Source: Nonomuraea sediminis (GTDB lineage: Bacteria; Actinomycetota; Actinomycetes; Streptosporangiales; Streptosporangiaceae). Taken from it: DNA of 64,000 bases. The first letter of the stretch is position 1. Each line of letters begins with the position of its first letter. Location: NCBI RefSeq assembly GCF_018531495.1, contig NZ_JAHDTI010000020.1, positions 116,179-180,178 on the forward strand, written 5' to 3'. Positions 28,362 to 36,972 of this stretch are shown piece by piece. A program made the translations under genes and the position numbers. Below the pieces are notes generated by a model that saw nothing but the letters and a program-made list of their open reading frames with translations, did no database searches and was not told the DNA's origin.

Positions 28362-30096
28362 GACGCACCTCCATGTCGCCGACCCCGCCCTTGAGGTTCA
28401 GCACGATCGTGGAGACCGCGCCCTTCGGCGTCGTCTCGGGCTCGAGCGTCTTGTCGAACTTCACCTTCACGCCGCCGCGCAGCGACTGGTCCACCTTGAT
28501 GTCGCCGACCCGGTTGGAGGCGTGCACCTCCACCCGCATGTCGGGCGGGACGATCACGGTGAGCTCGCCGATCGACACCGACGCGTTGACGGTGGCCAGC
28601 GCGCCGGGACTCACCGCGAGCTCCGTCAGGTCCAGCCTGCCGTCACCCACTCCGACGTCGAAGAGCTTGCTCGTCTCCGCCACGCTCCGCGGCGTCCACA
28701 TCGACTCGCCCATCGTTCTCGGCAACCCGCCGAACATCAGTCCGATCGCGATGACCAGCGCGACCGTGGTGCCCAGCGCGACCAGGCCCGCGCCCCTGCC
28801 CCACCACGCGGCGACCAGGAGTCCCGCGCCGATGGTGATGAGCACCGCGCCGCCGACGAGGGTCGGGTGAACGCCCGAGGCCGACTTGGCTTGGACCGCC
28901 ACGACGATCCCTCCCACGATGATGGCCAACAAGAATGTGATCGCCCCGATGAACGACCTGGCGCGCCGCGGCTTGGGCGGCGGCGGGACCGGCCTGCCGT
29001 ACAGGGCCGGGTCGTAGGGCGAGGTGTATCCGGCCCGCTTGCGCGGGTCCAGCGGCTGGTAGGGGCCGTGCGGCGAGAAGGGCTCGCCGTAGGGCAGGCC
29101 CGTGCTCCTGTCGGACGGGGCCTGCGCGGCGTAGAGCGGCGGCGGGGTCTTGTTGACCCGCGTCCTCGGCAGTGGCTCGTCCACCCGCGTCCGCGGCACG
29201 TCCTCGACGGGCACGTCCCCGGCCTGCCGATCTTCCGCGTGCTCGACGCCTTCGGCGCGCGGCACGTCTTCCGCGTGCTCCGCCCGCCTTGTGTCCTCGG
29301 CCCGGTCCGGGGTCTCCGCGAACGCGGCGCCTTCCGCGAACGCGGCGTGCTCCGCCTGTTCCACGGGGATCTGCTCCGTGACGGGCAGTGTCTCGGTGGA
29401 GCGGGCCTCCGCGGCGGGCCACTGGTCGGGCGTGGCGGGGCCCTGGGGGGATTCGCCGCGCAGGGTGCGCTCGACCTCCGCGGCCCTGGCGGCCTTGGCC
29501 CGCTCGATGGCCTCGGCGGCCTGGGCCAGGCGCTGGGACCTGACGGCGTCCGTCATCCGCTCACCGGGCGCGGGTGCGGGCATGACGGGTCCTGACGGCG
29601 GGGCGAAGGAGGGAGTCGGCGGCGCGGGCGGCGCCGGCGCGGGCTCGGCGCTCTGCCGGCGGCTCAGCCGCTCCGGCATCGACCGGGCCAGCGCCAGCAG
29701 GTCGACCCCGTTGGTGTGGGCGGCGAGCAGCGAGACCACCAGGAGCAGCCCCACCACCAGCGTGCCCGTGCCCAGCCACACCGTGGCCAGGTTGATCGCG
29801 AGCCCGAACGCCAGCACCGCGGTCAGCAGCGCCATCACGGTGTCGGCGTCGAAGTCGCGCCTTGTCCACTGCTCGACGATGCCGGGCCCGCCCCGGGGCT
29901 CCTTCATCAGCAGGAACGCGGCTATGTAGAGGAACAGGCCGATGCCCGATCCGAAAAGCAGGACCGCGAAGCCCACGCGGAACACCACGGGGTCGATGCC
30001 CGTGTGCCGGCCCAGGCCGGCGCAGACTCCCATGAGGAACCTGCCCTCGCTGCTGCGGCACAGCGTGCTGCGTGGTTTCGGTGGTGCTTCGGTCAT
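28351..30096 (-). CDS. PspC-domain membrane protein with LiaF-like C-terminal domain
   Basis: About 581 residues. Residues 10-65 are a PspC domain (GRFLMGVCAGLGRHTGIDPVVF), then two membrane helices, a long Pro/Ala/Glu-rich linker (about 160-400) containing degenerate acidic repeats with AEH/RAE units, four more helices, and a C-terminal beta domain (VGDGRLDLTELAV, VNASVSIGELTVIVPPDM) like the DUF2154 part of LiaF. Such proteins keep envelope-stress kinases in check. Start chosen at ATG 30096 (MTEAPPKPRS); the open frame to 30225 overlaps the divergent promoter. It is divergent from a PspC histidine kinase, 112 bp apart. Confidence 0.85.
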   Translation of the reverse strand: MTEAPPKPRSTLCRSSEGRFLMGVCAGLGRHTGIDPVVFRVGFAVLLFGSGIGLFLYIAAFLLMKEPRGGPGIVEQWTRRDFDADTVMALLTAVLAFGLAINLATVWLGTGTLVVGLLLVVSLLAAHTNGVDLLALARSMPERLSRRQSAEPAPAPPAPPTPSFAPPSGPVMPAPAPGERMTDAVRSQRLAQAAEAIERAKAARAAEVERTLRGESPQGPATPDQWPAAEARSTETLPVTEQIPVEQAEHAAFAEGAAFAETPDRAEDTRRAEHAEDVPRAEGVEHAEDRQAGDVPVEDVPRTRVDEPLPRTRVNKTPPPLYAAQAPSDRSTGLPYGEPFSPHGPYQPLDPRKRAGYTSPYDPALYGRPVPPPPKPRRARSFIGAITFLLAIIVGGIVVAVQAKSASGVHPTLVGGAVLITIGAGLLVAAWWGRGAGLVALGTTVALVIAIGLMFGGLPRTMGESMWTPRSVAETSKLFDVGVGDGRLDLTELAVSPGALATVNASVSIGELTVIVPPDMRVEVHASNRVGDIKVDQSLRGGVKVKFDKTLEPETTPKGAVSTIVLNLKGGVGDMEVRRGA

Positions 30097-30208
30097 GGCA
30101 CCATCGTGTCCCACCCCGCGACGGGTCGCATCCGGGAGGTCCCTGACCCGACCCGGGGGTTGTTCCCTGATGTCCTGGTCATCGCGGACATGTGACGATG
30201 TGAGTGCT

Positions 30209-31423
30209 ATGGCTGACCAGAACACACTCGCGGAGCCCGGCGCCGACGCGCCGCCCTACCGCCGCATGATGCGCCCCATGGAGGGCCGCCTTCTCGGCGG
30301 CGTGGCCCAGGGGCTCGCGGCGCAGCTCAAGTTGGACCCCGTCGTGGTCCGGCTGACGTTCGTGCTGCTCAGCGTCGTGGACGGGGTCGGCATCGTGGCC
30401 TACGCGGTGCTCTGGATGATCACGCCGCGGCAGCCGTACGAAGGAAACCAAGCCCCTGGCCGCGACTGGAGCCAGCTGGCGGCCTTCAGCGCGATCGGCG
30501 TGGCGCTGGCCGCCTTCGGCTGGCTGACCGGCGCCTCGCAGGGCGGGATCGGCATGCTGCCGTTCGCCGTGGGCGGGATCGGCGCGCTGATCCTGTGGCA
30601 GCAGGCCGACCCTGAACGGCGCAAGAGCTGGGTGAGCGGGGCCACCAAGAGCATCCGCAAGAACCGCATCAGGACCTTGGCCGGCGTGCTGCTCGTGGTG
30701 ATCGGCGCCGTCGGCTTCCTGGCCACGCAGGGCGAGCTGTTGAAGGCCCGCCCCGGGCTGCTGTTCACCGTGGTGGTGGTCGGCGGCCTCGCGGTGATCG
30801 CCACGCCGTGGCTTGCGGGGCTGTGGAAGGAACTGCAGTACGAGCGGCGCGAGCGCATCAGGCAGGAGGAGCGGGCCGAGGTCGCGGCGATGGTGCACGA
30901 CTCGGTGCTGCACACGCTCACGCTGATCCAGCGCGTCGCCCACGACCCGCGCGAGGTCACCAGGCTGGCCCGCGCCCAGGAGCGCGACCTGCGCAACTGG
31001 CTCTACCAGCCCGCCCAGGACGCCGACGCCACGCTCGCGGCGGCCGTGCGCAGGATCGCCGCCGAGGAGGAGGACGCGCACGGCGTGCCCATCGAGGTCG
31101 TCTGCGTGGGCGACCTGGAGCTCGACCCGCAGGGCAAGCTGGGCGCCATGCTCAAGGCCGCCAGGCAGGCCATGGTCAACGCCGCCAAATACTCTGAAAG
31201 TCCGTCCATCTCCGTCTACGCGGAGGTGGAAGGCCAGGAGGCCACTATCTTCGTGAAGGACCGGGGCAAGGGCTTCGATCTGGAAGCGGTGCCGCTGGAC
31301 AGGATGGGCATCCGAGAGTCCATCATCGGAAGGATGGAACGTCACGGCGGCACGGCCAGGGTCCGCACCGAGCCCGGCGAGGGCACGGAGGTGATGTTGA
31401 CGATGAAGGTGGAGAAGCAATGA
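30209..31423 (+). CDS. PspC-domain sensor histidine kinase
   Basis: 404 residues. An N-terminal PspC domain (GRLLGGVAQGLAAQLKLDPVVV) with membrane helices, two to four more helices to about residue 210, then a HisKA_3-type dimerisation domain with HDSVLHTL (phospho-His near 230) and an HATPase domain (NAAKYSESPSISVYAE, DRGKGFDLE). It should phosphorylate the NarL-type regulator whose ATG overlaps its stop (ATGA at 31420). Start at ATG 30209 (MADQNTLAEPG); the ORF is open further upstream but there it overlaps the divergent gene. PspC in both the kinase and the divergent protein suggests shared sensing of membrane stress. Confidence 0.9.
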   Translation: MADQNTLAEPGADAPPYRRMMRPMEGRLLGGVAQGLAAQLKLDPVVVRLTFVLLSVVDGVGIVAYAVLWMITPRQPYEGNQAPGRDWSQLAAFSAIGVALAAFGWLTGASQGGIGMLPFAVGGIGALILWQQADPERRKSWVSGATKSIRKNRIRTLAGVLLVVIGAVGFLATQGELLKARPGLLFTVVVVGGLAVIATPWLAGLWKELQYERRERIRQEERAEVAAMVHDSVLHTLTLIQRVAHDPREVTRLARAQERDLRNWLYQPAQDADATLAAAVRRIAAEEEDAHGVPIEVVCVGDLELDPQGKLGAMLKAARQAMVNAAKYSESPSISVYAEVEGQEATIFVKDRGKGFDLEAVPLDRMGIRESIIGRMERHGGTARVRTEPGEGTEVMLTMKVEKQ

Positions 31424-32052
31424 CGCGGGTTCTGATCGTCGACGATCACCGGCTGTTCCGCTCCGGGGTGCGCGCGGAGCTCGGCGAGTCGATCCAGGTC
31501 ATCGGGGAGGCTGAGGACGTCGAGTCCGCGGTGAAGGCGATCACGGAGCTGCAGCCCGACGTGGTCCTGCTCGACGTGCACATGCCGGGCGGCGGCGGCC
31601 AGGAGGTGCTGCGCCGCGTCCTGGGCAGCGGCTCCCAGGTGCGCTTCCTGGCGCTGTCGGTCTCCGACGCCGCCGAGGACGTGATCGGCGTGATCAGGGG
31701 TGGCGCGCGCGGCTACGTCACCAAGAACATCAGCGGCAAGGAGCTGACCGACGCGATCCGGCGGGTCGCCGACGGCGACGCCGTCTTCTCGCCGCGGCTG
31801 GCCGGGTTCGTGCTCGACGCCTTCGCCTCCTCCGAGGCGCCGTCGATCGACCCTGAGCTCGACTCGCTGACGCAGCGTGAGCGGGAGGTGCTGCGGCTGA
31901 TCGCCCGCGGCTACGCCTACAAGGAGATCGCCAAGGAGCTGTTCATCTCCGTCAAGACGGTCGAGACCCACGTGTCGTCGGTGCTGCGCAAGCTGCAGCT
32001 GTCCAACAGGCACGAGCTGTCGCGCTGGGCCACCGCCCGCCGCCTGGTGTGA
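31420..32052 (+). CDS. NarL/FixJ-family response regulator
   Basis: 210 residues. The receiver domain has DD at 8-9, phospho-acceptor Asp52 in LLDVHMPG and Lys102. The C-terminal LuxR-type HTH is LTQREREVLRLIARGYAYKE with SVKTVETHVSSVLRKL as recognition region. Partner of the overlapping PspC kinase. Likely targets are the divergent PspC/LiaF operon and itself. Its TGA directly abuts the stop of the convergent esterase gene (TGATCA, no intergenic base). Confidence 0.95.
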   Translation: MTRVLIVDDHRLFRSGVRAELGESIQVIGEAEDVESAVKAITELQPDVVLLDVHMPGGGGQEVLRRVLGSGSQVRFLALSVSDAAEDVIGVIRGGARGYVTKNISGKELTDAIRRVADGDAVFSPRLAGFVLDAFASSEAPSIDPELDSLTQREREVLRLIARGYAYKEIAKELFISVKTVETHVSSVLRKLQLSNRHELSRWATARRLV

Positions 32053-34062
32053 TCACGGGGTCGTCACGAACACGCCGCCGTCGGTGATGCCGGAGATCGT
32101 GACCTTCCCCGCCGGGTCCGCGGCCGCGTAAAGGTTTGGCTCGCCGAACGGGTCCACGCCGTCGTCGCGGGCCGAGCCGAGTTGTGCCGCGCCCAGCTGC
32201 CTGCCCCGGCGGTCGAGCCGCACCGTCAGGATGTCGGCCCCGCCGGCCGCCACGCCGATCCTGCCGCGCGTGTACCCGACGATCTCCACCTCGCCGCTGG
32301 GCAGCGGCGCCACCGCCGCGCCCTCGTCGGCGGCGGGGGTGGCGACCGTGGCGGTCCAGGCCTGCCTGCCCTGCGCGGTGAAGGCCCTGGCGATCAGGTC
32401 GCCGCCGCTCGCGCCGGTGACCACGACCTGCCCAGCCGAGGTGACCGCGACGCTGCTCAGCCGGTCGTCCGCGTCGCCGCCGACCGCCGTCACCCAGCGC
32501 CTGGCGCCGTCCTGGTCGTAGGCGGCGACCCAGCCGTCGAGCCCGCCCAGCGCCGTCGTGCCCGGCAGCGCCGCCGACGCGGTGCCGGCCACGTACACGC
32601 CGGTGTCGCTCACCGCCACGCCGTACACCTTGTCCTCGCCGGTGCCGCCGAGCTGACGCGTCCACACGAGTGCGCCGTTGGCGTCCAGCCTGGCCAGGAT
32701 GGCGTCCTTGTCGCCGGCGTTCGTCCCGTCGAGGGCGCCCTTGGTGTAGCCGGTCACGTAGGCGCCGCCGTCCGGGGCCGCCGCCAGGCCGTAGACGCGG
32801 TCGGCCGTGCCCTGGGTTCCGAACTGGGTGATCCAGCGGGTCGTGCCGTTGGCGTCGAGGTTGGCCACGAACGCGTCGTCCGTGGTGTTGCCCGGGTGCT
32901 TGCCGTCCAGGTCGCCCTTGGTGTATCCGGCGGCCAGCACTCCGCCGTCGGGCAGGGCGGCCACGCCGTAGAGCCGCTCGTCCGACGGGGTGCCGAGCTG
33001 GGCGGTCCAGTTCTGGGCGACCACGACCGCGTCCAGCTTCCCGTGGTACGGCTGGCCGTTGACGGACCCGTTCGCGGCAATCCCCGCCACGCCCGTGGCG
33101 GTCACCCCGCCGGCCCAGGTGGCCGGGTACTTCGTGCTGCCGAGCCCGGTGGGCGGCACCGTGCTGAGCGTCGGGCCGAGCGCGGTCATGGCCTGCTCGA
33201 ACGCCGGGCTCCACACCGACCAGTCGTGCCCGCCTTCCAGGATCCGCAGCTGGGCCGCGACACCGGGCACGCGCCTGGCCGCGTTGTAGAGCGTGGCGGA
33301 CTCGAAGTCCAGATCGTGGTGGGCGTCGGCGGGGTCGGGGTTGGCGTACTCGTCGTCGCCCACGGCCACGAACAGGCTCACAGGGAGGTCGGGGTTGAGC
33401 TGCTTGAGCAGGTTCGGGTAGTTCAGCCGCTGGTAGACCTCGTCGGAGAACTTGCTGTCGCCCTGGCCGAAGGCGCCGTAGTCGCGGGTGGAGGAGTCGG
33501 CGGGCGGCAGCGGCGTGTAGACCGCGGGGCTGAGCACGATCGCGGCGGAGAACAGGTCCTGGTGCGCCAGCGCGTACCGCAGGGCCCCGGCGCCGCCCAT
33601 CGAGTAGCCGCCCACCAGGCGGGCGTTCCTGATCGGCGCGGTGCGGTAGGTGGCGTCCACGTGCTGGACGAGGTCGCGGGTGAGGGCGGTCTCGACCGGG
33701 CGGCCCGTCGTGTAGGCGGAGTCCACGTACCAGTTGCCGCGCTCGCTCCACGGGGCGTCCGGCATGACCGCGATCAGCGGCGGGATCTGCTTGGTCGCGA
33801 TCATCCCGTCCAGCGTGTCCTTGACCCTGGTCCACGCCTCCATCGAGTCGCCACGGCCGTGGAGCAGGTAGAGGACCGGGTAGCGGGCGTCGCCGTCGGC
33901 GTAGCCGTACGGGAGGTAGAGGTTGTAGCGGATCGGCTCGCCGAGCGCCTGCGAGGGGGCCTGCGCGGTGGTGAGGGTGCCCTTCCTGGTGACCGTCGCC
34001 TGGCCGGGCAGGGCGAACAGCAGCAGGAAGAGTATGGCGAGCACGCCAGTCCACGACCGCAT
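32053..34062 (-). CDS. Secreted esterase with C-terminal propeller-like repeats
   Basis: 669 residues. A signal peptide (VLAILFLLLFALPGQA) is followed by an esterase-D / Fes-type alpha/beta hydrolase, residues 30-320: nucleophile Ser in GGYSMGGAG, an acidic residue in VAVGDDEYANPD, and His in LEGGHDWSVW. Residues 345-669 hold SBBP-type beta-propeller repeats with recurring (A/T)GYTKGxLDG and D-A-NG units. Families of this hydrolase act on feruloyl-polysaccharide esters, siderophores or mycolyl-like lipids; the substrate here is unknown. ATG 34062 has AGGAG 6 nt upstream. A perfect LacI-type palindrome lies right before it. The frame open to 35643 is shadow of the GCS2 gene. Confidence 0.85.
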   Translation of the reverse strand: MRSWTGVLAILFLLLFALPGQATVTRKGTLTTAQAPSQALGEPIRYNLYLPYGYADGDARYPVLYLLHGRGDSMEAWTRVKDTLDGMIATKQIPPLIAVMPDAPWSERGNWYVDSAYTTGRPVETALTRDLVQHVDATYRTAPIRNARLVGGYSMGGAGALRYALAHQDLFSAAIVLSPAVYTPLPPADSSTRDYGAFGQGDSKFSDEVYQRLNYPNLLKQLNPDLPVSLFVAVGDDEYANPDPADAHHDLDFESATLYNAARRVPGVAAQLRILEGGHDWSVWSPAFEQAMTALGPTLSTVPPTGLGSTKYPATWAGGVTATGVAGIAANGSVNGQPYHGKLDAVVVAQNWTAQLGTPSDERLYGVAALPDGGVLAAGYTKGDLDGKHPGNTTDDAFVANLDANGTTRWITQFGTQGTADRVYGLAAAPDGGAYVTGYTKGALDGTNAGDKDAILARLDANGALVWTRQLGGTGEDKVYGVAVSDTGVYVAGTASAALPGTTALGGLDGWVAAYDQDGARRWVTAVGGDADDRLSSVAVTSAGQVVVTGASGGDLIARAFTAQGRQAWTATVATPAADEGAAVAPLPSGEVEIVGYTRGRIGVAAGGADILTVRLDRRGRQLGAAQLGSARDDGVDPFGEPNLYAAADPAGKVTISGITDGGVFVTTP

Positions 34063-34071
34063 GAGGCACTC

Positions 34072-34087
34072 CTGTAAACGTTTACAG
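34072..34087. promoter_or_regulatory. LacI/GalR-type operator
   Basis: CTGTAAACGTTTACAG, a perfect 16-bp palindrome with central CpG, the classic LacI/GalR half-site arrangement. It overlaps the edge of the ribosome-binding site of the secreted esterase gene, so a bound repressor would block it; no LacI gene is in the window. The divergent GCS2 start is 90 bp away. Confidence 0.75.
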
Positions 34088-34176
34088 TAATACGGACATC
34101 GCGCCGATTTTGGGATCAGGTATACGGCTGCGTCAAGGGCTGTCCTTGGTCGCTTTCTCGTGCGACATTTCGAGGT

Positions 34177-35640
34177 ATGGGCAGGGACGTGCCAGCCGTC
34201 GTGTTCAGCAGGGACGATCGCCGCAAGTACCGCGAGAAGGTGCGGCAATGTCTGGACGTCTTCGCCCAGATGCTCCGCGAGTCCCGCTTCGACTTCGACA
34301 CGCCGCTGGCCGGGCTGGAGATCGAGCTCAACATCGTCGACGAGCGCGGCGAGGCCGCCATGCGCAACGCCGAGGTGCTCGCCGCGATCGAGGAGCCCGA
34401 CTGGGCGACCGAGCTGGGCCAGTTCAACATCGAGATCAACGTCCAGCCGCAGGACCTGCGCGGCGACGGCGCCCTCCGGCTGGAGGACGACGTGCGCGCC
34501 CGGCTCAATCACGCCGAGTCGCGCGCCCGGTCCCAGGGCGGCCACCTGATGCTCGTCGGCATCCTGCCGACACTGCGCGAGGACGACGTCCACGAGGGCA
34601 CGCTCTCGGCCAACCCGCGCTACCGGCTGCTCAACGAGCAGATCTTCGCCGCCAGGGGAGAGGACCTGCACCTGTGCATCGAGGGCGTCGAACGCCTCGA
34701 CACACACGCCGACAGCATCACCCCGGAGGCCGCCTGCACGAGCGTCCAGCTGCACCTGCAGGTCAGCCCCGAGGCGTTCGCCGCGCACTGGAACGCCGCC
34801 CAGGCCATCGCCGGACCGCAGGTGGCGCTGGCGGCCAACTCGCCCTACCTGTTCGGCAAGGAACTGCACCGCGAGACCAGGATCTCGCTCTTCGAGCAGG
34901 CCACCGACACGCGGCCGCTTGAGCTCAAGGAGCAGGGCGTCCGCCCGCGCGTGTGGTTCGGCGAACGCTGGATCACCAGCGTCTTCGACCTCTTCGAGGA
35001 GAATGTCCGCTACTTCCCCGCGCTGCTGCCGCTGACCGAGGACGAGGACCCGCGGGCCCTGCTCAACGAGGGCCGCATCCCAGAACTGCCCGAGCTGACC
35101 CTGCACAACGGCACCGTCTACCGCTGGAACCGGCCCGTCTACGCGGTCGTGAACGGCACGCCGCACCTGCGCGTGGAGAACCGGGTGCTGCCCGCCGGGC
35201 CGACCGTGCTCGACATCGCGGCCAACGCCGCCTTCTACTACGGGCTCATGCGCGTCCTGCCCAACGCCGAGCGACCCATCTGGAGCCGGATGTCGTTCGC
35301 GGCCGCCGAGGACAACCTCAACAACGCCGCCAGGAACGGGCTCGACGCCCGCCTCTACTGGCCGGGCGTGGGCGAGGTGCCCGCGGCCGAGCTCGTGCTG
35401 CGCCGCCTGCTGCCCCTCGCCGCGGAAGGGCTCAGCCTGTGGGGTGTCGACACCGCCGTCGCCGACCGCCTGCTCGGCGTCATCGAGGGCCGCTGCCTCA
35501 CCGGGCGCACCGGGGCGACCTGGCAGACGGACCGCGTGCACGCGCAGGGCGGCGACAGGCACGAGGCGCTGCGCGCCATGACGCTCGACTACATCGAGCG
35601 GATGCACACCAACGAGCCCGTACATACCTGGGACAACTGA
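34177..35640 (+). CDS. Glutamate-cysteine ligase family (GCS2) protein
   Basis: 487-residue carboxylate-amine ligase of the GCS2 superfamily. LAGLEIELNIVDERGE is the N-terminal strand with metal-binding Glu, followed by LGQFNIEINVQP and HLQVSPEAF, and RVENRVLPAGPTVLDIAANA near the C-terminus. Members join glutamate to an amine using ATP; in actinomycetes they feed mycothiol-independent thiols, ergothioneine or unknown gamma-glutamyl products. No egtBCDE neighbours are present, so I leave the substrate open. ATG 34177 follows GGTATG. It stands alone, upstream of a whiB gene by 56 bp. Confidence 0.85.
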   Translation: MGRDVPAVVFSRDDRRKYREKVRQCLDVFAQMLRESRFDFDTPLAGLEIELNIVDERGEAAMRNAEVLAAIEEPDWATELGQFNIEINVQPQDLRGDGALRLEDDVRARLNHAESRARSQGGHLMLVGILPTLREDDVHEGTLSANPRYRLLNEQIFAARGEDLHLCIEGVERLDTHADSITPEAACTSVQLHLQVSPEAFAAHWNAAQAIAGPQVALAANSPYLFGKELHRETRISLFEQATDTRPLELKEQGVRPRVWFGERWITSVFDLFEENVRYFPALLPLTEDEDPRALLNEGRIPELPELTLHNGTVYRWNRPVYAVVNGTPHLRVENRVLPAGPTVLDIAANAAFYYGLMRVLPNAERPIWSRMSFAAAEDNLNNAARNGLDARLYWPGVGEVPAAELVLRRLLPLAAEGLSLWGVDTAVADRLLGVIEGRCLTGRTGATWQTDRVHAQGGDRHEALRAMTLDYIERMHTNEPVHTWDN

Positions 35641-35696
35641 CATGTCAGCCGAGAGGATGATGCGCGGGGGGCCGTTACGCGTCTAGCGTGTGGTTC

Positions 35697-35954
35697 ATGC
35701 CACTGGGAGAGATCAGCTGGCTGCGGCAGGGCGCCTGCAGGTCCAGCGATCCCGAACTGTTCTTTCCGCTCGCGCCCACGCCGGCGCAGGAGGAGCGGGC
35801 CAAGGCGATCTGCGCCTCCTGCCAGGTGCTCGAACAATGCCGCTCCTACGCCCTGCGGGCGGGGGAGTCCGAAGGCATCTGGGGCGGCCTCACCCCCGAG
35901 GAACGCCGCCGCACCCGCTTCCCCGCGGGGTGGCGCACCCAGGCCACCGCATAG
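35697..35954 (+). CDS. WhiB-family iron-sulfur regulator
   Basis: 85 residues. Four cluster-binding cysteines at 14, 39, 42 and 48 (spacing C-x24-C-x2-C-x5-C) and the GIWGG turn at 63-67 define the family, followed by the basic TPEERRRTRF tail that binds DNA with a sigma factor. ATG 35697 has no ribosome site; a TAGCGT -10-like box ends 8 nt before it, so a leaderless transcript is plausible (GTG 35688 is an alternative). A short gap of 9 nt leads to the CPBP protease gene. Confidence 0.92.
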   Translation: MPLGEISWLRQGACRSSDPELFFPLAPTPAQEERAKAICASCQVLEQCRSYALRAGESEGIWGGLTPEERRRTRFPAGWRTQATA

Positions 35955-35963
35955 CCTGCAGGG

Positions 35964-36644
35964 GTGCTCCTGCGTTCGCTCGCCGTGCTGGCCGCGGCCA
36001 ACGTGATGAACAATCGGGTCGCGCCCCGGCTGGCGCCGCTGACCTCCGCCGTGGCGACGGCAGCGCTGGTGGCGATGGCACGCCGTACCGGGGTGTCGTG
36101 GCAGGAGCTGGGCTTCGAGCACGGCCGGCGCGGCGCCGTCGCCGGGGGAGCGCTGGCCGCCGCCGTGGCCGCCGGCTACACCGCGGGCATCGCCCTCCCG
36201 CGCACCCGCCCGCTCTTCCACGACGAGCGCGCGCTCTCCCTGTCGCGCGCCCGCGCCCTGGAGGAGGCCCTGCTGCAGGTCCCCGTCGGCACGGTGCTGC
36301 TTGAGGAGGTGGGCTTCCGCGGAGCGCTGTACGGCATGCTCCGCCGCACCCGTGGCACGGCCACCGCCACCGCCGTCTCGTCGGCCCTCTTCGGGCTCTG
36401 GCACATCCTGCCCGCCATCGACATGGCCCGCGCCAACCCCGCCCTCGGCGCCCTCACGGCCGGCGAATCCCCCAGCCACCTCGACACGGCCCGCGTCGTG
36501 GCGGGCAGCGTCGTCTCCACGGCCGTCGCGGGCGTCCTGTTCTGCGAACTCCGCCGCCGAGCCGGCCTCCTCGCCCCCACCCTCCTCCACATCTCGACCA
36601 ACTCCCTCGGCTACCTGTTTGCGCGCCTTGCCCCCGACTCTTGA
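35964..36644 (+). CDS. CPBP-family intramembrane metalloprotease
   Basis: 226 residues with about six hydrophobic segments. The ABI/CAAX-like active site is present: EEVGFRG (Glu-Glu-x3-Arg), His in FGLWHILPA and His in LLHISTN. These glutamic-type membrane proteases cleave prenylated or membrane-bound peptides, or protect against bacteriocins. GTG start at 35964. It probably shares a transcript with whiB. Confidence 0.85.
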   Translation: MLLRSLAVLAAANVMNNRVAPRLAPLTSAVATAALVAMARRTGVSWQELGFEHGRRGAVAGGALAAAVAAGYTAGIALPRTRPLFHDERALSLSRARALEEALLQVPVGTVLLEEVGFRGALYGMLRRTRGTATATAVSSALFGLWHILPAIDMARANPALGALTAGESPSHLDTARVVAGSVVSTAVAGVLFCELRRRAGLLAPTLLHISTNSLGYLFARLAPDS

Positions 36645-36665
36645 CCCGTTCTTGTAGGGACTTCT

Positions 36666-36900
36666 TGTACGGCAAGCCGCCCCATCCGCCGCCCGCCGCA
36701 CTTCGGTTGCCGGCCCCAGCCCGGCGCTTCTGGCGAGTCGGTGTCGCGTGCCCGCCGTCACGCCCCTACGTACTCGTGGCACCCCGGCTGCGGCTCCCCG
36801 CCGCACAGGGCGCCGACCTCCATCGCCCCACATCCCGCCGCCTCGGCGCCTGAAACCCCCGAAACCCCGACCGTGGAAACGCCGAGACCCGGGGGCTTGG
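36666..36900. repeat. Interspersed GC-rich repeat, copy 1 (long form)
   Basis: Fills the 328-bp gap between the CPBP protease gene and pcrA. The core (36666-36765) starts TGTACGGCAAGCC, has CGCCCGCCG and GCCCGGCGCTTCTGGCGAG, and ends in GCCCGCCGTCACGCC. The part from about 36785 to 36895, with CGGCGCCTGAAACCCC, matches the inverted copy at 41.4-41.6 kb, so this is a long version of the element. No gene is seen here. Confidence 0.8.
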
Positions 36901-36972
36901 GACCTGTCTGGGTGGGCTCCTTGGCAGCCATGGCGTAACCCTGCGGGCGTACGGCGGGAACGGGGGGGTCGC

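Noticed and set aside
32053..35643. 1196-codon minus-strand frame as one gene
   Set aside because: Everything upstream of 34062 is antisense to the GCS2 gene; a signal peptide and ribosome site mark the true start at 34062.
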